A program made the position numbers and the translations under genes. Shown piece by piece: positions 8,131 to 16,928 of a stretch of DNA of 64,000 nucleotides (positions within the stretch are counted from its first letter, which is position 1; every line of letters begins with the position of its first letter). The stretch lies in NCBI RefSeq assembly GCF_026157065.1, contig NZ_JANLGQ010000006.1, positions 165,925 through 229,924 of the forward strand, given 5' to 3'. This DNA is from Enterococcus sp. HY326 (GTDB lineage: Bacteria; Bacillota; Bacilli; Lactobacillales; Enterococcaceae). Under the pieces are notes generated by a model. It made no database searches, was not told where the DNA came from, and saw only the letters and a list, made by a program, of their open reading frames with translations.

Positions 8131-8482
8131 ATGAAAAAAAATAAGTTTACTCCTCGGACTGTTCGTGGTCATCATCGGAGTTTATTGGAGCGGTCCACAA
8201 GTTTTAGCTGCAGGAGATGCGGGAGGTCAAGTTCAAGTTGATGGACAAATTACGTTTTATGAAGATTCCACTGAGCCGAGTAGTACAACAAGTGAGAGTT
8301 CGAGTCTATCTACATCTACAACAACGAGCGAAGAACTACCTAGCACAGGAGGCGGAAAGTTACCCAATACTGGAGAAACAGTTCGTAACTTTAGTTTAAT
8401 CGGTGGAGGTGTCATCCTCTTGGCACTATTATTCTTCCTTTACCGACGAAAAAGGGAGAATGAAAAGGAGGGGCAAGCATGA
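8131..8482 (+). pseudogene. Small LPXTG-anchored protein, frameshifted in an A8 tract after the start codon
   Basis: The natural start ATG 8131 is followed by eight A residues; with seven the frame would read MKKISLLLGLFVVIIGVYW, a normal signal peptide running into the intact rest of the protein. As sequenced, the ATG frame fails and the downstream frame is open only from a GTG at 8165 without a ribosome-binding site. The product has a short mature region, a Ser/Thr linker, LPNTGE, a hydrophobic helix and an RRKR tail: a sortase substrate of about 116 residues. Small LPXTG proteins are standard members of WxL operons (CscD-like). The A8 tract may allow slipped-strand or transcriptional-slippage expression, or be an error. 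The stop overlaps the next start by 4 bases. Confidence 0.65.
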
Positions 8483-9288
8483 GAAAGGAACGAATTGTTA
8501 TTACTTCTCTTTTGACAAGCTTGTGTATCTGTTCGGTGGTACTTAATGCAACCTATGGACAAGCAGCTTCCTCATTAGACGGTCAAGGATCGGTATCTGT
8601 TGTAGGAACAGAGACGACACCTCCAAAAGATCCAGAAAATCCTGGTGTAGAGGTTGATCCTGGACCAGGACCATCTACAAAAGGTGATCTGCGTATTGAT
8701 TTTGTGTCAAGCTTAAACTTTGGAGCGATAAAGATTACAGAAAACAATCGAAAGTATGATTCCTTAGCCCAGCTATTCCACAGTGATACTCCTGCTCGTG
8801 GATATTATATCCAAATTACTGATCAGCGGGGTGGCACAGAAGGATGGAACTTAACGTTGAAACAAGAAAGACAGTTTGAAAGCAGGATTATTCAAGACCT
8901 AGAGCATCAACAATTAGATGGGGCTGTTCTATCCTTTGATAAAGGCTGGGCAAATTCAATAGACAGCGGGACTCCAACAGTGACCCGCGACACATTGGCT
9001 ATTAATCAGATGGGAACAGCTTATACAGTTGCCACAGCAACCAGCGGTCAAGGTGCTGGTGTTTGGCTAATCTCATTTGGGGCATCTGGGGAGAATAATG
9101 CTAATCAAGAGAATACACTGACTGCTGTGACAGATGAAAAAGGTGAACCAGTTCTTGATGCAACTTATAATAAACCAGTTTATCGGAACTCAGCAGTCTC
9201 ATTGTCTGTTCCAGTAGCAACAAAAATTTATCCAGTTCAGTATACAACAACCTTAACATGGACATTAGAAGCTGGACCAACAAGTTAA
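8479..9288 (+). CDS. WxL domain surface protein
   Basis: The 269-residue exported protein has a signal peptide (residues 1-30, ending around YGQAA) and a Pro-rich linker (about 45-65). The rest is a WxL domain with GWNLTL near residue 115 and the terminal signature TLTWTLEAGP. WxL domains attach to peptidoglycan without sortase and interact with DUF916 proteins. The start overlaps the stop of the LPXTG gene (ATGA), so the two are translationally coupled. It is a classical CscB/CscC-type component of the surface complex encoded here. Confidence 0.88.
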   Translation: MRKERIVITSLLTSLCICSVVLNATYGQAASSLDGQGSVSVVGTETTPPKDPENPGVEVDPGPGPSTKGDLRIDFVSSLNFGAIKITENNRKYDSLAQLFHSDTPARGYYIQITDQRGGTEGWNLTLKQERQFESRIIQDLEHQQLDGAVLSFDKGWANSIDSGTPTVTRDTLAINQMGTAYTVATATSGQGAGVWLISFGASGENNANQENTLTAVTDEKGEPVLDATYNKPVYRNSAVSLSVPVATKIYPVQYTTTLTWTLEAGPTS

Positions 9289-9371
9289 AACAGGTACCAC
9301 ATTATATTAGGCAAACTGAGGGAAATCCTCATTTGTAAATAAAAGGGAAAAAATATTAGGAGGAAAACAAA

Positions 9372-10193
9372 ATGAAATTTAAACGTTTATGTGCAGCTGC
9401 TTTAATCGCAGCAGTAGGAGCTTCAGTAGCAGGACCAGTCGCAGCAAATGCGAGTGCATTGACTTTACCATCTGAAGGAAAAGTAACAATTGTTCAAGGG
9501 GATATTGATACGCCAAATACTGATCTACCTGACCCGGAAGATGACGATAAAAAAATTAAAGTCCCGGATGACGATATCAATGAAAATCCAAATACAGGTC
9601 CTTTAGCATTGATGCGGACAACAAACTATGATTTTGGCACAATGGCTAAAACAGGTCAAGCAACTAGTGCTTATGCAGCACCAGTGACAGTGGAAGTGTA
9701 TGACAAATTGGATGATCCTACAGACCCTGCTACTGTTTTCACGGAAGTTACTCGCGGTGCTTTAGTACAGTGGGGAGACATCGATGATAGCGCAACATCC
9801 GGTTATGAAGTATCTGCGAATTTATCTACACAATTCACGAATACAAATAGCAAAACATTAGATGGTGCGACTATCAAATTTAGCAATGGTATCTTAGCAA
9901 CACAAACTGATGGTGCAACTGATTTAGAAAGTTTTGAATCGGCATTTGAACTTTCATACAACACACCAGTTATCATTGCAAAAGGCGGAACTACAAATAA
10001 AGGAATTTATACAGCTGAATATGGCCAAAGTCCAGACTACAGTCCAGTTGCAAACAGCATTGGCTATACAGGTGTAGCTGATACAGATACTACCTCTGTT
10101 CAATTAAACGTACCAGCTGCAGCAAACGGCGGAATGGAAGTAGGCACCACATATACTGCTACAATTACGTGGTCAATTGCAAGAGTTGCTTAA
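9372..10193 (+). CDS. WxL domain surface protein, divergent
   Basis: The 273-residue product starts after AGGAGGAAAACAAA. The signal peptide ends near VAANA (about residue 27), followed by an acidic Asp/Pro-rich linker (about residues 45-75). The C-terminal part has WxL architecture and ends TATITWSIARVA, the second WxL motif. The first motif is replaced by GYEVSA, so Trp is Tyr there. It shares the operon with the other WxL protein and the DUF916 partner and is probably an abundant wall-associated component. A strong hairpin follows the gene. Confidence 0.82.
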   Translation: MKFKRLCAAALIAAVGASVAGPVAANASALTLPSEGKVTIVQGDIDTPNTDLPDPEDDDKKIKVPDDDINENPNTGPLALMRTTNYDFGTMAKTGQATSAYAAPVTVEVYDKLDDPTDPATVFTEVTRGALVQWGDIDDSATSGYEVSANLSTQFTNTNSKTLDGATIKFSNGILATQTDGATDLESFESAFELSYNTPVIIAKGGTTNKGIYTAEYGQSPDYSPVANSIGYTGVADTDTTSVQLNVPAAANGGMEVGTTYTATITWSIARVA

Positions 10194-10233
10194 AAACCAC
10201 ACAAAGCTTTCAAAATGAAATCAAAAATTGCAG

Positions 10234-10257
10234 GCTGATAGAGGATTCTCTGTCAGC
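10234..10257 (+). promoter_or_regulatory. Strong intercistronic hairpin without T tract
   Basis: GCTGATAGAG pairs over 10 bp with CTCTGTCAGC around a GATT tetraloop, with no following T run. It is more likely an mRNA processing or 3'-end stabilising element than a terminator, setting the ratio between the WxL genes and the downstream DUF916 gene. Confidence 0.5.
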
Positions 10258-10340
10258 TTGCTCTATTCTTAATCAAAAAAAGTACATAGTAATAATATTT
10301 GCGTACAGGCAGATGCTAAATTTAGAAGACGAGGGATTTT

Positions 10341-11489
10341 ATGAGACTGGGAATTAATAAAGAGCGATTATTAGGCCTGCTAGCGGTTATCATTTGCTTA
10401 ATGGGCTTTTTTGTAACAGATAAAGCTGCGGCTACCTCAACATCAGGAAATTCTGGACAAGGGAATTTTACATATAGTTTAGAGTATCCCGAAAATCAAA
10501 CGGACACGAGTCTTGGCTATTATCATTTAATGATGCAGCCAGGGCAACAACAAACACTTAATTTAATTATGAGTAACCCAAGTGAAACAGCTGTAACAGT
10601 GAACTTGGCTTTAAATGGTGCCAAAACGAATCAGAATGGTGTTATTGAGTATGCAAATAGCGAAATTGAAAATGATGCATCATTAGCATTTGATTTTAAA
10701 GATATTGTAACTGGGCCTAATAGTGTAGAGTTAGCTCCTGGGGAAACTAAAGCAGTACCACTAGAAATCCAGATGCCTGAAACCAGCTTTGACGGCGTGA
10801 TTGCTGGCGGACTGCAAATGATGCAGGCCGGTCAAGGTGAGTCTTCAGAAAATGAAAGCGGAGGCTCTACAGTAATCAACCAGTATGCATATGTTATATC
10901 TATTTTATTACAAGAAACTGATGTGGAATTAACACCAGACTTACAATGGAATCAAGCCTATGGTGGGCAAAGTAATTATCGGAATACGATGTTTGTTAAT
11001 TTTTCTAATGTAGTAGCAACATATGTGAACAATATGACTGTAGATGCGCAAATTACAACTCAAGGAAGTAATGAAGTGCTCTATGAATCTCGAACTACAT
11101 CAATTCGCATGGCACCTAATTCGTTCATTGACTATCCTATCACTATGAATGGGGACCGAATGGAGGCTGGAATGTATACTGCCCATGTTGTTGTCACGAC
11201 TTTGACCGGTGAGCGTTGGGAGTGGACAGAAGACTTTGAAATTACTGAAGAGGAAGCCACTCAATACAATGAAAGAGATGTTGGATTAGTACAAGATACA
11301 GGTATTGACTGGAAGATTATTGCAGCAATTGCAGGTGGTTTTCTAGCAGTTGTATTATTGGTCTTCATAGTAGTACGTCAGGTTAGAAAGAATAAGAAAA
11401 GCAAAGCAAAAGCAGTGCGAACAAAAAAAATAAGTACTAATAAGAAAAATTCTTCTAAAGAGACGAATACTAAACGAAAGCAATCTTAA
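10341..11489 (+). CDS. WxL-interacting protein (DUF916 and DUF3324 domains), membrane anchored
   Basis: The 382-residue protein has a signal peptide (about residues 8-31) and a DUF916 region beginning FTYSLEYPENQ, with the GYYHLMMQPGQQQTL strand typical of the family. It continues into an Ig-like DUF3324 region and ends with a transmembrane helix (about residues 328-350) and a Lys-rich cytoplasmic tail. DUF916 proteins (CscA / WxLIP) bind peptidoglycan and WxL proteins and hold the complex at the envelope. The gene sits directly after the two WxL genes. Confidence 0.88.
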   Translation: MRLGINKERLLGLLAVIICLMGFFVTDKAAATSTSGNSGQGNFTYSLEYPENQTDTSLGYYHLMMQPGQQQTLNLIMSNPSETAVTVNLALNGAKTNQNGVIEYANSEIENDASLAFDFKDIVTGPNSVELAPGETKAVPLEIQMPETSFDGVIAGGLQMMQAGQGESSENESGGSTVINQYAYVISILLQETDVELTPDLQWNQAYGGQSNYRNTMFVNFSNVVATYVNNMTVDAQITTQGSNEVLYESRTTSIRMAPNSFIDYPITMNGDRMEAGMYTAHVVVTTLTGERWEWTEDFEITEEEATQYNERDVGLVQDTGIDWKIIAAIAGGFLAVVLLVFIVVRQVRKNKKSKAKAVRTKKISTNKKNSSKETNTKRKQS

Positions 11490-11513
11490 TAGAAAGAGAA
11501 TGGGAGTGACATA

Positions 11514-12194
11514 ATGACCATACTAGAATGGATTGTGATGATTGGAGCGGCTGGCTGTATCCTCTTCACGGTATTTACCCTCCTCTTCTTTTTCCAATTT
11601 CTCTTAAATCGCAGTAAATTAAAAAAAATACCTGAGCGGGCACCCAAGAATAAAAAAAAGCGGCGACGTTGGGAAAGAATAATTGTCTCGTTAAAAGAGC
11701 TTAAGAAGAAAAGCTTAGTTCGAATGGTAATCTTCTTAATTTTAAGTATGGGGGCAGGTGGTGCAACTTTTTATGCCTCGTTTTATCAATCAATAAATTT
11801 GACTTCTGATGATGCCGATGCAATCGTTCGTTCATACTATCTTTTACGAGACTTTCAGCAAGAGCTAGATAAGGCAGCTAATCAGACAGAAGATGAGACA
11901 TCCAGTTTACAGAATATTCGTTATCTAGCGACTAGTCTATCAAGCTATAATACAAATAAAGCGAGTCAGTTAAACACAACTGAAGGACAGTCGGCATTGA
12001 ATCGGTATTTTAATGCTTTGTCTAAGCTAGGGGTCAATGCAACTCGCGAGAGCCAGAACTTCTATGGAAATACCGAGTTGGTAGCTCAATTTCAAGAAGA
12101 TGTTGAGCGGACTATTGGCTATGAAATGAAGGCTTTTGATTATTATAAAGTAAATCAATCCGCATTAGAATCGAAGGAGAGCGGGGGGCAATGA
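11514..12194 (+). CDS. Two-TM membrane protein of the WxL operon, function unknown
   Basis: The 226-residue protein has a hydrophobic helix at residues 5-31, a very basic cytoplasmic loop (PKNKKKRRRWER), a second helix at about 70-90 and an extracellular helical domain of about 135 residues rich in Gln, Asn and Ser. It starts after GGGAGTGACATA, and its stop overlaps the signal-peptidase-like gene by 4 bases, so the two are coupled. No family is recognised. Position suggests a role in assembly or membrane anchoring of the WxL complex. Confidence 0.6.
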   Translation: MTILEWIVMIGAAGCILFTVFTLLFFFQFLLNRSKLKKIPERAPKNKKKRRRWERIIVSLKELKKKSLVRMVIFLILSMGAGGATFYASFYQSINLTSDDADAIVRSYYLLRDFQQELDKAANQTEDETSSLQNIRYLATSLSSYNTNKASQLNTTEGQSALNRYFNALSKLGVNATRESQNFYGNTELVAQFQEDVERTIGYEMKAFDYYKVNQSALESKESGGQ

Positions 12195-12955
12195 CCTCTA
12201 AAAATCATTATAATAAATTAAAAGCCGAAACAACTCTCCATACAAGTAGAAGAAAGAGAAACACTAAGACTAGAAAGAGACAAAGAAAAAGAACACCATC
12301 ACAGAATCAGCTGAATAGATTATCAAAAGAAAAATCAGTACCAAAGAGACCTCGATTAAAAAATAAAAAGGAAAAACAGTTGCGAAAATTAAAAAAAATT
12401 GTTTTGAAATTGCAACGAGAAGCAATGGATTTACTAATAGTGACAGTCGGCATAGTATTGTTTTCAATATTGATTGGTTCCTTTTTTTTCAAAGTGGCCA
12501 CAATTGAGGACTTCAGTATGATTCCAACACTAAGAGATGGTGACATGGTGATTGTGAAACAAACAAAACAAATTGAAAGATTTGACTTAGTATATCTGAA
12601 TTTAGGCAATAAACGTATAGTTCGTCGTGTCATAGGACTTCCTGGTGAAATGATGAAGTATGAAAATGATATTTTATATATTGATGGCTATGAAGTAGTG
12701 GAGAAATTTATTATTGATGAAATTGATGATGCTGCACTTAACGGGGGTTATTATACAGAAGATTTTATTACATCAGATATTATTGGTGAAAATTATATTC
12801 CAGAACAGTATTATATAGTATTAGGAGATAACCGACCTTATGGTACAGATAGCCGCCAGTGGGGAATGATAAATCAAGAAGAGATTATTGGTGTTGTCCA
12901 GATAAGGATATTGCCACTTAACGACATGAAGAACTTTACTGCAAAAATGCGATAG
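12191..12955 (+). CDS. Signal peptidase I homologue with Arg at the catalytic Lys position
   Basis: The 254-residue protein begins with about 80 mostly basic residues, unusual for the family, then a membrane helix (about 80-103) and the S26 domain. Box B is intact (FSMIPTLRDGD, nucleophile Ser), as is box E (GDNRPYGTDSRQWG). In box D the usual YVKRVIGLPGD reads IVRRVIGLPGE, so the general-base Lys is Arg. Canonical type I signal peptidases need that Lys. The enzyme may be altered or inactive and act as an assembly factor, as proposed for the catalytically degenerate SipA of streptococcal pilus loci. It is the last gene of the surface operon, coupled to the preceding gene. Confidence 0.8.
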   Translation: MTSKNHYNKLKAETTLHTSRRKRNTKTRKRQRKRTPSQNQLNRLSKEKSVPKRPRLKNKKEKQLRKLKKIVLKLQREAMDLLIVTVGIVLFSILIGSFFFKVATIEDFSMIPTLRDGDMVIVKQTKQIERFDLVYLNLGNKRIVRRVIGLPGEMMKYENDILYIDGYEVVEKFIIDEIDDAALNGGYYTEDFITSDIIGENYIPEQYYIVLGDNRPYGTDSRQWGMINQEEIIGVVQIRILPLNDMKNFTAKMR

Positions 12956-13275
12956 TTCTAGATCCAATTGTATGTAGATAAGTCGTTTTTATCTAAAAAA
13001 TTAAACACACTTCGAGATTTGAACTATTTTAAGTAATGTAAGTGGGCGTAAAAAATATCGGAATTTATTTGATTTAGGCTAGCCATTACGGTTCTATCTG
13101 CAGTGTACTTGACATTGAGAAGCAAAAATAAGGAAAATCAATCCCTCAGAAAAAATATGTAAATATTTCAATATTACTTAATAGTAAGGGCATAAAAGAT
13201 TCATAAATTAAAGGTAATCTATAGATATCCTAATAAAACAAACCCAATAAAACACTTTTTCATTTTTTACTCCTT
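12956..13275. other. Intergenic region after the surface operon
   Basis: AT-rich, with no reading frame of note on either strand. A small dyad (TAGATAA / TTATCTA, 12974-12994) lies near the operon end but lacks a T tract. No promoter or RNA gene could be recognised with confidence. Confidence 0.4.
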
Positions 13276-13312
13276 GCCTATCGGTCCCCGCCGATGGGCT
13301 TCCTTTTTGTTT
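13276..13312 (+). terminator. Terminator downstream of the surface operon
   Basis: GCCTATCGG pairs with CCGATGGGC (one G-T pair) around a 6-base loop, followed by TTCCTTTTTGTTTT. It is the first convincing terminator after the WxL operon, 320 bases past its last stop. Confidence 0.7.
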
Positions 13313-13451
13313 TGAGAGAAATTTTTTTCTGAAGAGTAACGGTCCGGATATGCGTAATCATAAGTTCTGTCCCTGTCATATTAAATACCTTCTCACTTCC
13401 CAAATTATCTAATCTCAACCTAAAAAGAATCTTTGTTGTCAGTAAAAAGTG

Positions 13452-13484
13452 CACAAAAAAACTCGGCCCCTCGATATGGCCGAG
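13452..13484 (-). terminator. Minus-strand terminator of the small transcription unit
   Basis: On the minus strand, CTCGGCC and GGCCGAG form a 7-bp GC-rich stem followed by a run of seven T. It terminates the short transcript started near 13857. Confidence 0.75.
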
Positions 13485-13627
13485 CTTTAATACTTTTCGG
13501 AAGGATATTAGTAAGAAAGAATTTATTTGTACTTGATGCTCTTACACATGCAAAGTATTGTTTGAATTTCTATTTTATAAACAAAAATTTGGTTCATTAA
13601 TAAAGATTAACACGTTTGTCTTAAATA

Positions 13628-13720
13628 CTATTCACTTTTTTGTTGCTGCATTGCCTTCTTTGTTACGTATAAAATTACTTCTAGTTGAGCGATGGTGCTG
13701 CTCATTTCGGTGATACGCAT
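13628..13720 (-). CDS. Possible 30-residue peptide, second frame of a small transcript
   Basis: An ATG frame of 30 codons (starting MRITEMSSTIAQLEV, ending QQQKSE) lies 8 bases after the stop of the preceding small frame, between a strong minus-strand promoter and terminator. No clear ribosome-binding site precedes it, so coupling to the upstream frame would be needed. Function is unknown. Confidence 0.3.
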   Translation of the reverse strand: MRITEMSSTIAQLEVILYVTKKAMQQQKSE

Positions 13721-13728
13721 TCACTATT

Positions 13729-13836
13729 TTAAGGTTGCGATAAATACCTTACACGTATAATGCTTGGTGAATCTTGTTCAACTAACAATTTGTTGTTTAC
13801 TGTTTCTGCTTGATCGAGAAATTCTTCTATTCTTAC
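13729..13836 (-). CDS. Possible 35-residue peptide with no standard start codon
   Basis: The frame begins about VRIEEFLDQAETVNN and ends IIRVRYLSQP, right after a strong AAGGAGG (13845-13851, minus strand). No in-frame ATG, GTG or TTG lies at a normal distance; a GTA (13834-13836) is spaced 8 bases from the Shine-Dalgarno. The start may be mutated (GTG to GTA) or the frame may be decayed. The strong promoter and terminator suggest this small unit is or was functional. Confidence 0.3.
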   Translation of the reverse strand, partial: VRIEEFLDQAETVNNKLLVEQDSPSIIRVRYLSQP

Positions 13837-13863
13837 TAATAGTTCCTCCTTCCTTATGCTTTG

Positions 13864-13892
13864 AGTATAGCACAAAAAGAAAGCGTTTGCAA
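13864..13892 (-). promoter_or_regulatory. Strong minus-strand promoter with overlapping cre-like site
   Basis: On the minus strand, TTGCAA (13887-13892), a 17-base spacer and TATACT (13864-13869) give a near-consensus sigma-A promoter. TGCAAACGCTTTCT (13878-13891) matches the CcpA cre consensus with two mismatches and overlaps the -35, suggesting catabolite repression. Confidence 0.65.
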
Positions 13893-13968
13893 ATAGAAAA
13901 TTATAAGCAAAATTGTACTTTTTTTCAACAAAATTCTTTTGCGGTTTGATTAAATTCAATCATTTTTG

Positions 13969-13998
13969 TTGAACAACCCCTTTGAAACGTGCTACATT
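13969..13998 (+). promoter_or_regulatory. Candidate promoter of the P-type ATPase gene
   Basis: TTGAAC (13969-13974), 18 bases and TACATT (13993-13998) would start a leader of about 135 bases. Confidence 0.45.
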
Positions 13999-14013
13999 AA
14001 TATAGGAAGCAAC

Positions 14014-14052
14014 TTTATCAAAATATATTTTTGGGAAGTATTTTTTGATAAA
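14014..14052 (+). promoter_or_regulatory. Leader hairpin upstream of the P-type ATPase
   Basis: TTTATCAAAATA pairs with TATTTTTTGATAAA in the 5' untranslated region. The leader does not match the yybP-ykoY manganese riboswitch consensus that precedes some related ATPases, so no ligand is proposed. Confidence 0.35.
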
Positions 14053-14139
14053 ACAAAGCTGATTAGTTGAAAATAAGCTACAGCTGCGGGGTTGTTTTCA
14101 GTGAATGGAATAAAAATTGAAAAAAATTGGAGGAATAGG

Positions 14140-16800
14140 ATGGAATTATACGAAAAAAATATTGAAGAGATTTTCAAAGAAAATACCACGATAGAAACTG
14201 GGCTGAGCAGTCAAGAAGCACAAAAGCGTTTGAGCACATACGGCCGCAACCAGTTTGAAGAAGCAAAGAAGGATTCTTTAGCGAAAAAATTTCTACATAG
14301 CTTAGGCGACTTTACAACAATTATTTTGATTATTGCCGCCGTTATTTCTTTTTATACTGCCATTGCGACGGATCATGGCGATTATTTTGAAGGTATTTTG
14401 ATTATCGCTATCGTTATTATTAATTCGGTTTTGACGATTGTCCAAGAAGGAAATGCTGAGAAATCTTTGGCAGCCTTGCAGGATATGAATAAACAGACGA
14501 CTTTTGTCAAACGAGATGGTCGCGTTGAAAAAATTGATGCCGAAGAGGTCGTGCCGGGAGATATTTTAGTTTTAGAAAATGGGGCGATGATTGTTGCTGA
14601 CGGTCGGATTGTTCAAGGCAACCAGCTGCGGCTGGACGAAGCTTCTTTGACGGGGGAAAGTGAAGCCGTTGAGAAGGATTTTACATTTGTTGCCGATGCC
14701 GATACACCTTTAGGCGACCGCATTAATATGGTTTACAAAGGCACCACGGTAACAAACGGTCGGGGACAAGTTTTAGTTACAGCAACAGGAATGCAGACGG
14801 AGATGGGGAAAATTGCCGGACTGCTAAATGATGAAACGACCAGTAAAACACCGCTACAAATTCGTTTAAATCAATTAGGTAAACGAATTTCTATCGTTGC
14901 TTTAGCGGCCGCTGCTCTAGTTTTTATTATCGGTGAGCTGCAGGGTGAACCGTTATTGGAAATGTTTATGACCTCAGTATCGCTTGCTGTTGCTGCCGTG
15001 CCGGAAACGTTGACGGTGATTGTGACCTTGACGCTGGCCTATGGCGTACAGCGGATGGCCAAGAAAAATGCGATTATCCGCAAGCTGCCCGCGGTTGAAA
15101 CTTTGGGAACCGCCAGTGTAATTTGTTCGGATAAAACCGGTACACTGACACAAAATAAAATGCGGGTGCGGCGGGTTTGGACCCGTGGCGATGAAGTAAC
15201 GGATACCGAAGATGCCATGACTGAAGAAGCGATGGAAGTTTTGAAAATGGCGGCATTGTGTACCGATGTCATCGTTGAATATGACAATGATGATTTAATT
15301 GTCAAAGGAAATCCAACCGAAGCAGCTATCGTGCGGGCGGTGGAGGAAAATTATCACACTAAGATTCAATTAGAAGAAGAATTTCCTCGTGTAGCTGAGT
15401 TGCCTTTTGATTCAGAAAGAAAAATGATGACCACCGTTCACAAGATGGGGAAAAAATATTTGTCTGTAACAAAAGGTGCCTTTGATGTTCTGCTGCCGAG
15501 ATTTCATTATGGTGATGTCGAGCAGGCAGCTGTCGTAAATGACCGTTTTGGTAAACGGGCACTACGGGTAATTGCTGTCGGTTATGCTGTATATGATGAA
15601 ATGCCCCAAGAGATTACCTCTGAAGCGTTAGAAAAAGATTTGAAGCTTTCTGGCTTAGTCGGCATGATTGATCCACCACGCCCTGAAAGTAAAGGTGCCA
15701 TCAAGCGGGCGAAGCGGGCTGGTATCAAGACGGTTATGATTACCGGGGACCACATTGTAACGGCTAGTGCGATTGCCAAAGAATTAGGCATTCTAAAGAA
15801 AAAAACCGAAGCCATTACCGGTGCTAAAATGCGGGAAATGTCCGACGATGAATTAGTATCACGGGTGAAAGATTTTTCTGTTTATGCTCGGGTAACACCG
15901 GAGGATAAAATCCGTATCGTCAAAGCATGGCAAAAAACCGGTGCTGTTGTAGCGATGACCGGTGACGGTGTCAACGATGCGCCGGCTTTAAAAGCCAGCG
16001 ATGTCGGAGCTGCGATGGGGATTACTGGAACCGATGTAGCTCAAAGTGCCGCTGATATGATTTTAACCGATGATAACTTTGCGACGATTGTCGATGCAGT
16101 AGCTCGAGGCCGGGCGGTGTATCGGAATATCCGCAAAGCGGTGAATTTCCTATTGAGCTGTAATATCTCAGAAATTTTTATTGTGTTGATCTCAATGCTG
16201 TTGGGCTGGGGAGCACCATTTACGGCCGTGCAGCTGCTTTTCGTCAATGTTGTGGCAGATGGTCTGCCAGGATTTGCTTTAGGTCGTGAGCCTGCGGAAA
16301 AAGGAATTATGCATGAGCCACCGATTCCCAAAAATGAGGGGATTTTCGCTCGTGGACTATGGCAGAAAATTGCTGTCAATGCTGCGATTTTCACCGTGGT
16401 TGCTCTTTTTGGTTTTTACCTAGGCAGCTTCGTGGATACCATTAGTCCTTGGGTTGAAGCTAGCCATGATGTTGGTCAGACGGTAGCTTTCCTCGTGTTA
16501 GCTTACTCGTCAATCCTACATGTCTTTAATGTCCGTAGCACCAAGTCGATTTTCCAAGTAAAACTTTCAACCAATAAATCTTTATTTGAAATGGCGGTCC
16601 TAGCTGTCTTGATTACAACAGCGATTGCTTTAATTCCCTTCACACAAAATTTATTTGGTTTAGTTCACATTAGTTTGAATCACTGGCTGCTAGTGGGACT
16701 ACTGTCGATTGTGCCGATTTTTGTCAATGAAATGATTAAATTCCACAATGCACCAGAAGTGGACGATAGCACTAGCTCAGTCATCGTTGAAGAAGATTAG
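14140..16800 (+). CDS. Cation-transporting P-type ATPase (Ca2+ type, PMCA/PMR1-like)
   Basis: ATG 14140 is preceded by GGAGGAATAGG, giving 886 residues, normal for a P2-type ATPase. Seen in order: the N-terminal cation-ATPase domain, TM1-2, the actuator loop with LTGES (about residue 180), TM helix with AAVPETL, phosphorylation motif DKTGTLT (about residue 330), nucleotide-domain KGAFD, hinge [12 protein letters not shown] and four C-terminal helices. PETL in helix M4 resembles the PEGL of Ca2+ pumps, so Ca2+ (or Mn2+) export across the cytoplasmic membrane is likely. It stands alone between a candidate promoter and a terminator. Confidence 0.88.
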   Translation: MELYEKNIEEIFKENTTIETGLSSQEAQKRLSTYGRNQFEEAKKDSLAKKFLHSLGDFTTIILIIAAVISFYTAIATDHGDYFEGILIIAIVIINSVLTIVQEGNAEKSLAALQDMNKQTTFVKRDGRVEKIDAEEVVPGDILVLENGAMIVADGRIVQGNQLRLDEASLTGESEAVEKDFTFVADADTPLGDRINMVYKGTTVTNGRGQVLVTATGMQTEMGKIAGLLNDETTSKTPLQIRLNQLGKRISIVALAAAALVFIIGELQGEPLLEMFMTSVSLAVAAVPETLTVIVTLTLAYGVQRMAKKNAIIRKLPAVETLGTASVICSDKTGTLTQNKMRVRRVWTRGDEVTDTEDAMTEEAMEVLKMAALCTDVIVEYDNDDLIVKGNPTEAAIVRAVEENYHTKIQLEEEFPRVAELPFDSERKMMTTVHKMGKKYLSVTKGAFDVLLPRFHYGDVEQAAVVNDRFGKRALRVIAVGYAVYDEMPQEITSEALEKDLKLSGLVGMIDPPRPESKGAIKRAKRAGIKTVMITGDHIVTASAIAKELGILKKKTEAITGAKMREMSDDELVSRVKDFSVYARVTPEDKIRIVKAWQKTGAVVAMTGDGVNDAPALKASDVGAAMGITGTDVAQSAADMILTDDNFATIVDAVARGRAVYRNIRKAVNFLLSCNISEIFIVLISMLLGWGAPFTAVQLLFVNVVADGLPGFALGREPAEKGIMHEPPIPKNEGIFARGLWQKIAVNAAIFTVVALFGFYLGSFVDTISPWVEASHDVGQTVAFLVLAYSSILHVFNVRSTKSIFQVKLSTNKSLFEMAVLAVLITTAIALIPFTQNLFGLVHISLNHWLLVGLLSIVPIFVNEMIKFHNAPEVDDSTSSVIVEED

Positions 16801-16805
16801 TTGAA

Positions 16806-16872
16806 ATATCTGGACTCTTTTAAATTTCTCTATAAAGAGAATGCCTTGAAAGAGTTCAGGTATTTTTTTTGC
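16806..16872 (+). terminator. Terminator after the P-type ATPase gene
   Basis: A long imperfect stem (CTGGACTCTTTTAAA with TTGAAAGAGTTCAGG) with an inner CTCT/AGAG pairing is followed by TATTTTTTTT. Confidence 0.75.
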
Positions 16873-16928
16873 CGAGTAATATAGAAGAGAACTAAATCTT
16901 GCCCTTTTTTTAAGAAAGGCAAGGACTC

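Noticed and set aside
12270..12633. Minus-strand frames opposite the signal-peptidase gene
   Set aside because: Shadows of the AT-rich coding strand; no ribosome-binding sites and the plus-strand gene is clear.
14005..14139. yybP-ykoY manganese riboswitch before the P-type ATPase
   Set aside because: The conserved aptamer blocks are absent; only simple hairpins are visible.
13992..14189. 65-codon minus-strand frame over the ATPase leader
   Set aside because: It overlaps the ATPase leader and start and lacks a ribosome-binding site.
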